In this document: in pieces, positions 42,559 to 46,137 of the stretch
How positions within the stretch are numbered: position 1 is the first letter of the stretch
Layout: each line of letters begins with the position of its first letter
NCBI GenBank assembly: GCA_963611355.1
Contig: CAVDRM010000016.1
Coordinates: 1-46,137, forward strand
Source of the DNA: CAVDRM01 sp963611355
GTDB lineage: Bacteria; Bacillota; Clostridia; Christensenellales; Aristaeellaceae
Direction of reading: 5' to 3'
Length of the DNA: 46,137 bases
Made by a program: the position numbers and the translations under genes
Notes under the pieces: model-generated
What the model was told of the DNA's origin: nothing
Database searches by the model: none
What the model saw: only the letters and a program-made list of their open reading frames with translations

Positions 42559-43079
42559 TATTCGACAAAGACCGCGCTGTACCAGTTCTGCTCCTGATGG
42601 CCGGGGTCGGTCAGCGTGTTGATGGGCAGCCCCAGCCTGCGCACGGTTTTGAACACATCAATGCCCACACTGTGGAAGGCGGGGCGTGCCTCGCGGCTGT
42701 GCCGGCATTCGCCGCCCGTGAAACCCGCGCATTCCTTGCAAAGACCGCAGTCGCTGAGTGAGAAGGCAAAATAATAGCCGTCGTTGAACGCCTTTTTTTC
42801 CAGCGCATAGCTGATTTTTTGCGAGGTGTGCTTGTCGTGCGTGTGGATGATGATGCCCCAGCGGTATAGGGAAAGCATTTTTTTGTATTCGGCCATGGTT
42901 GGGCTTCCCGGCCTGCTCGGGCAGGTCAGCCCCTTGCCCCAATCCGTACACCCGAACATGCATTTGAGCAGCACGCGGGCGTCAAACGCAATATCGGAGA
43001 TGGTAAAAAATCTGCTGTCCGCTGCGCCGAGAGAATCCGCTTCGTCCATCAAATCAAACGCATAATCCGGTCTTTCCAT
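42558..43079 (-). CDS. DUF2284 predicted metal-binding protein
   Basis: The 173-residue cytosolic protein has several clustered cysteines: 'LLKCMFGCTDWGKGLTCPSRPGSP' in the first half and 'LSDCGLCKECAGFTGGECRHSREARP' in the second. This pattern is the DUF2284 family, thought to bind a metal or Fe–S centre; no reaction is established. GAGGAGG eight bases before the ATG supports the start. It is transcribed from the minus-strand promoter at 43142–43170 and coupled to the L,D-transpeptidase. Confidence 0.88.
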   Translation of the reverse strand: MERPDYAFDLMDEADSLGAADSRFFTISDIAFDARVLLKCMFGCTDWGKGLTCPSRPGSPTMAEYKKMLSLYRWGIIIHTHDKHTSQKISYALEKKAFNDGYYFAFSLSDCGLCKECAGFTGGECRHSREARPAFHSVGIDVFKTVRRLGLPINTLTDPGHQEQNWYSAVFVE

Positions 43080-43141
43080 CTTTCGCTCCTCCTCAATGCA
43101 TAAAACATCCGTTTTCCGTTTGTCCCTGTTTATTTCTCTCT

Positions 43142-43170
43142 TATTATACCATATTTTTTACCGCCTGCAA
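43142..43170 (-). promoter_or_regulatory. Promoter of the DUF2284–L,D-transpeptidase operon
   Basis: Minus-strand TTGCAG (43165–43170) and perfect TATAAT (43142–43147), spacing 17. It lies back to back with the rightward promoter. Confidence 0.7.
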
Positions 43171-43171
43171 G

Positions 43172-43200
43172 TTGCGGCGCGGCGCATTTGCGTATATAAT
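43172..43200 (+). promoter_or_regulatory. Promoter of the AAA ATPase–flavoprotein operon
   Basis: TTGCGG (43172–43177) and perfect TATAAT (43195–43200), spacing 17. One base separates its −35 from that of the divergent promoter. Confidence 0.7.
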
Positions 43201-43237
43201 TAATAAAGAAAATCAATCGTGTTGGAGGCCATGCCGC

Positions 43238-44377
43238 ATGGACAGACGGGAAGAAATTATCGCCCTGCAGAATGAAATTATCAGCCAGATGACGAGAAAA
43301 AATTTGAGGAACGTCGCGGGCGACCTGTGGGGGACGCGCTCCGATGCAGGCGCGACAGATTCGTTTTCCGGCCTGTCCGCCGTGCCGTCGCTTGACAGCA
43401 TCCGCAAAATGGCGGAGGAAAATACCCGCTCTTTGGACGCCCTGACCCGTGAATTAAACGGCACACCGCCATCCGTGCAGCCGGAGAAGACAGGGGAGGC
43501 GCCGAAGACGCAGAACGCATCCGCCGCAGCAAAGACCGATGGAAAAGACGATGCGCCGCCCAGGGAGGACATCGAGGAGCTGAAAAAGGAACTGAATAGC
43601 TATATCGGGCTTGAGCATATCAAGACCGAGGTGAACAGCCTCATCAACTATGTGACCATCATGAGCAAGCGCCGTGAGGCGGGTCTGCCTGTGCCGGAGC
43701 TGTCGCTGCACATGGTCTTTTCCGGAAATCCCGGCACGGGCAAAACGATGATTGCCCGCCTGATGGCGCGAATCTATCATTCGCTGGGCATCCTGTCCAA
43801 GGGGCAGCTGATTGAGACAGACAGGAGCGGGCTGGTGGCCGGCTATGTGGGGCAGACCGCCATCAAGACGAAGGATGTGCTGGACAAGGCCGCGGGCGGC
43901 GTGCTGTTTATTGATGAGGCATACACCCTGACCGGCCGCGGCGCGTCCGATTACGGCCAAGAGGCGGTGGATACCCTACTCAAGGGCATGGAGGATATGC
44001 GCGATGATTTGGTTGTGATTGTCGCCGGCTATATCGAATTGATGGAGCAGTTTGTGCAGTCCAATCCGGGGCTGAAGTCCCGCTTCAATCGGTTCATGGA
44101 CTTTCCGGATTATACTTTGGATGAGATGCTGGGTATTTTTGATATGCGATGCAGCAAGAGCGGCTATGCGCTCAGGGACGAGGCGGCGAGGGATGCCTTA
44201 AAAAAGCGCATCGAGGAGGACAGCAGGGATGTCAAGGGCTTTGGCAACGCCCGCGGCGTGCGCAACCTGTTTGAACGCGCTTTAGCACGGCAGGCGGATC
44301 GCTTGGCGGCGCAGACAGAGCCGCTGACCGCGGAGGACTTGACCTCGTTAACAGCCGAAGATATCGAAAAAGCGTAA
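43238..44377 (+). CDS. AAA ATPase of the CbxX/SpoVK family
   Basis: A 379-residue protein. Residues 1–110 are a variable, charged N-terminal part. The CbxX/CfxQ AAA core follows: 'LNSYIGLEHIKTEVNSLINYV', Walker A 'GNPGTGKT' (K169), 'LIETDRSGLVAGYVGQTAIKT', Walker B 'LFIDEAYTL' (D226, E227), 'SRFNRFMDFPDYT' and sensor 'ARGVRNLFERAL'. Relatives include SpoVK and the Rubisco activase CbbX; the N-terminus differs from both. The ATG at 43238 follows GGAGG by nine bases. It is followed 12 bases later by a flavoprotein gene. Confidence 0.88.
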   Translation: MDRREEIIALQNEIISQMTRKNLRNVAGDLWGTRSDAGATDSFSGLSAVPSLDSIRKMAEENTRSLDALTRELNGTPPSVQPEKTGEAPKTQNASAAAKTDGKDDAPPREDIEELKKELNSYIGLEHIKTEVNSLINYVTIMSKRREAGLPVPELSLHMVFSGNPGTGKTMIARLMARIYHSLGILSKGQLIETDRSGLVAGYVGQTAIKTKDVLDKAAGGVLFIDEAYTLTGRGASDYGQEAVDTLLKGMEDMRDDLVVIVAGYIELMEQFVQSNPGLKSRFNRFMDFPDYTLDEMLGIFDMRCSKSGYALRDEAARDALKKRIEEDSRDVKGFGNARGVRNLFERALARQADRLAAQTEPLTAEDLTSLTAEDIEKA

Positions 44378-44389
44378 GGATGGAAGAAT

Positions 44390-45634
44390 ATGCCCACAAA
44401 GCGTGTGATGGTCATCGGCGGGGGTGCGGCAGGTATGGCCGCGGCCGTTCGTGCGGGCGAGTGCGGCGCACAGGTGACGCTGCTGGAGCGCTTCCCGAAG
44501 CTGGGGAAAAAGCTGCTGGCAACAGGCAACGGCCGCTGCAACCTGATGAATATGAGCGCACCGAGGTATTTCGGGCAGCCTGTATTTGCAGAGGCCGTGC
44601 TTGCCCAGATGCCCGCATCGCGGGTGCTGGGCGTGTTTCGGCGCTGGGGCTTAATGACCGTGCAGGAGGACGATGGGCGCGTGTATCCCGCTTGCGGTCA
44701 GGCAGCCGCCGTGCTGGAGGTGCTGAAGGCGCGGCTCAGGGAGCAGCGCGTGAATATTCAGTTAGATACGGAAATTGATGCTTTGACCCGCCTTTCGGAC
44801 GGGCAGTGGTGTGCGGAAACGACTGACCATCGGGCATATCAGGCGGAGAAATGCATCTTGTCGACAGGCGGTCTGGCCGGTGGCCATTTGGGCTGTACGC
44901 AGGGCGCGTATGCGTTGGCCGCCGAAAACGGGCATCGGCTTCATCCGCTGTTTCCCGGCCTTGCGCCGCTTTTGACGGACAAGAGCATGGTGCGCGGGCT
45001 GGCGGGGCTTCGTGCGCCGGCCATTGTGACGTTGATGGACAGGGGCGAACCGGTCAGCGCGGCACAGGGCGAAATGCTGTTTGCTGAGTATGGCGTGAGC
45101 GGCATTTGCGTAATGCAGCTTGCGCGGGATGCCTGCCCCATCGTGCAGCGCGGCGGCCGTGCATGGCTGCGCGTGGATTTTTCGCCCATGCTGGGACTTT
45201 GTCCGCGTATCTATGGACGGCTTCCGCTTGACCGAATCCCCGACCACACCCAAGCGGTTCGGGCGCTTTTGGAGAGCCGTGCGCGGATTCTGCCAAAGGA
45301 TGAGCTTTTGCTGGGGCTTGTGCCGGCGGCGCTGAAGACGCGGCTGGAGCGGGCGCGGCCGGAGGAGCTTCCGGAGCTTTTAGCGGCCTATCCCATAGGC
45401 ATTACGGGTGTCCGCTCGTTTGAAAACGCCCAAATCACCTGCGGCGGCATTGACACCTCCGCCGTTGACCCCGCGACCATGGCTTCCGAAATCAGCGACG
45501 GGCTTTATCTGACGGGGGAACTGCTTGATGTGGACGGCGACTGCGGCGGGTTCAACCTGCTCTTTGCTTTCGCCACAGGACTGCTTGCGGGTGAAAATGC
45601 GGCGGGCGGATATGCTTACAAAGTCATTGACTGA
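44390..45634 (+). CDS. NAD(P)/FAD-dependent oxidoreductase, HI0933 family
   Basis: The 414-residue flavoprotein opens with a Rossmann FAD loop 'VMVIGGGAAGMAAAVRAGECGAQVTLLER' and the family signature 'LGKKLLATGNGRCNLMNM'. Later motifs are 'GGLAGGHLGCTQGAYALAAENGH', 'FENAQITCGGIDTSAVDP' and 'LYLTGELLDVDGDCGGFNLLFAFATG'. HI0933/YhiN-type proteins are conserved, but the substrate is unknown. It is cotranscribed with the AAA ATPase. It ends the conserved part of the window. Confidence 0.92.
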   Translation: MPTKRVMVIGGGAAGMAAAVRAGECGAQVTLLERFPKLGKKLLATGNGRCNLMNMSAPRYFGQPVFAEAVLAQMPASRVLGVFRRWGLMTVQEDDGRVYPACGQAAAVLEVLKARLREQRVNIQLDTEIDALTRLSDGQWCAETTDHRAYQAEKCILSTGGLAGGHLGCTQGAYALAAENGHRLHPLFPGLAPLLTDKSMVRGLAGLRAPAIVTLMDRGEPVSAAQGEMLFAEYGVSGICVMQLARDACPIVQRGGRAWLRVDFSPMLGLCPRIYGRLPLDRIPDHTQAVRALLESRARILPKDELLLGLVPAALKTRLERARPEELPELLAAYPIGITGVRSFENAQITCGGIDTSAVDPATMASEISDGLYLTGELLDVDGDCGGFNLLFAFATGLLAGENAAGGYAYKVID

Positions 45635-45676
45635 TTCAAGCCGTATGGATGATAAGAGTCATCATATTGCCGAATA

Positions 45677-45905
45677 TCAAGCCCCGCTTTCCATTTGCGG
45701 CTTTATCAAATGGACGGCAGTGAATGACGGAGTGGCTATATCCGATGGATGATGCAAGGAGCCTTGCCGTGCCTTCACGCCCGTTTCCATCCCGCGATAT
45801 ACCTTGAGCGGCTTCCCATCCTCGTCCACCACCTTGCTGTCCTGAAACCAGCGTTTAAACGGCCTCGTGTCGGTTTGTTCCAGATATTTCCTGTGGATAG
45901 GTGAA
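45677..45905 (-). pseudogene. Remnant of a phage/toxin-type protein (ART-like domain start)
   Basis: Read leftward from about 45905 the frame gives RKYLEQTDTRPFKRWFQDS, then KVVDEDGKPLKVYRGMET, ending at the stop at 45677. 'FKRWFGDSKVVDENGKPLVVYHGT' is a frequent opening of ADP-ribosyltransferase-like domains in prophage and polymorphic-toxin proteins; the sequence here matches up to that point and then degenerates. It has no supported start and no catalytic remainder, so I read it as a fragment. Confidence 0.45.
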
Positions 45906-46070
45906 CAGACGTTACTATACGATGGATGAGGCCGTCCTGCATAGAGACACTGGAGAACTGCCCCCAGCCTTACCGAACAGGCTACGAGCCTCTACTTTAT
46001 TCCAGTAGTAAACACCGACTTGGTCGGTGTCAGCCTGTCAAAAAAGGTCGCCAAGGGCGGCCTTTTCTGA
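45906..46070. other. Spacer before the IS1182 element with two hairpins
   Basis: No gene is supported. ACACCGAC-TTG-GTCGGTGT (46012–46030) is a perfect 8 bp hairpin. AAAAGGTCGCC-AAG-GGCGGCCTTTT (46042–46066) is an 11 bp stem with one G·U pair and a T tail. The second could be a read-through-blocking terminator at the IS left end; whether these mark the IS terminus is not proven. Confidence 0.5.
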
Positions 46071-46086
46071 TATAATAGAGACGGTG

Positions 46087-46137
46087 ATGAAAATGCTGAG
46101 CAAGGAAACCGAACAGCGGCAGGCAATCGAACTGCTG
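46087..46137 (+). mobile_element. IS1182-family transposase, 5' end (cut by window edge)
   Basis: The first codons read MKMLSKETEQRQAIELL, the usual N-terminus of IS1182-type transposases ('MLSKETEQRQ.IE'). A TATAAT −10 box lies at 46071–46076 and a weak ribosome site (GGTGATG) precedes. The start may be ATG 46087 or 46093. The rest is outside the window, so completeness cannot be judged. A fragment of the same family lies at 463–594. Confidence 0.65.

Noticed and set aside
1..46137. CRISPR arrays, tRNA or rRNA genes
   Set aside because: No regularly spaced direct repeats and no tRNA-like CCA-ended cloverleaf or rRNA segment were noticed by eye. A tRNAscan and a CRISPR finder run would be decisive.

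Overview
This 46 kb window looks like chromosomal DNA of a GC-rich, low-motility-signal Clostridia-type Firmicute (Eubacteriales/Christensenellales-like, perhaps an uncultured gut anaerobe). The evidence is strong AGGAGG-type ribosome binding sites, sigma-A promoters with TTGACA/TATAAT boxes, a T-box leader ahead of hisS, the Asp23–AmaP–DUF2273 cluster, scpAB, an AddB-type recombination subunit, and a flavin-based lactate dehydrogenase/Etf module of the anaerobe type. No rRNA, tRNA or CRISPR array was seen. The assignment is inferred from gene content, not from a marker phylogeny.

Layout. 1–600 is a decayed accessory patch: a Fic-family C-terminal remnant and an IS1182-type transposase fragment abutting addB. 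598–5665 holds addB, a divergent HxlR regulator/small-protein pair with a palindromic candidate operator, and a DUF6106 membrane protein. 5699–12820 is a leftward housekeeping run (asp23, amaP, DUF2273, nusB, a TsaD paralogue, folD, xseA, xseB, ispA, then a PAP2-like protein), mostly with overlapping stops and starts. 12950–15921 is the T-box-controlled hisS–aspS operon, with an archaeal-type short AspRS. 16091–18000 is a monocistronic, unusually built solute-binding protein. 18072–24589 is leftward: a dehydrogenase, a MerR/GyrI regulator, a CPA2 antiporter with a P-II-like partner, a YugP-like metalloprotease, and a PIG-L deacetylase–lipoprotein barnase–barstar operon.

24891–34542 is rightward: site-2 protease, scpA, scpB, IMP dehydrogenase, an MrfA/YprA-type helicase, an aldehyde dehydrogenase, a SpoU-type rRNA methylase, a UPF0340 protein and a chloramphenicol-acetyltransferase-like protein. 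34600–38062 is a leftward lctB–lctC–lctD-like (EtfB, ferredoxin-EtfA, FAD dehydrogenase) operon behind a perfect palindrome. 38268–41952 is rightward: MATE exporter, secreted NlpC/P60-like hydrolase, YfcE phosphoesterase and an AT-rich, probably acquired ClbS/DfsB protein. 42103–43079 (L,D-transpeptidase, DUF2284) and 43238–45634 (SpoVK/CbxX-type AAA ATPase, HI0933-type flavoprotein) diverge from back-to-back promoters. 45677–46137 is again accessory: a phage/toxin-like remnant, hairpins, and the first codons of an IS1182 transposase cut by the window edge.

The most notable items are the PIG-L/barnase/barstar operon, the membrane-stalked orphan solute-binding protein, the T-box with an Asp-like specifier in front of hisS–archaeal-type aspS, the P-II-like/antiporter pair, and addB with a lost Walker A lysine and no addA next to it.
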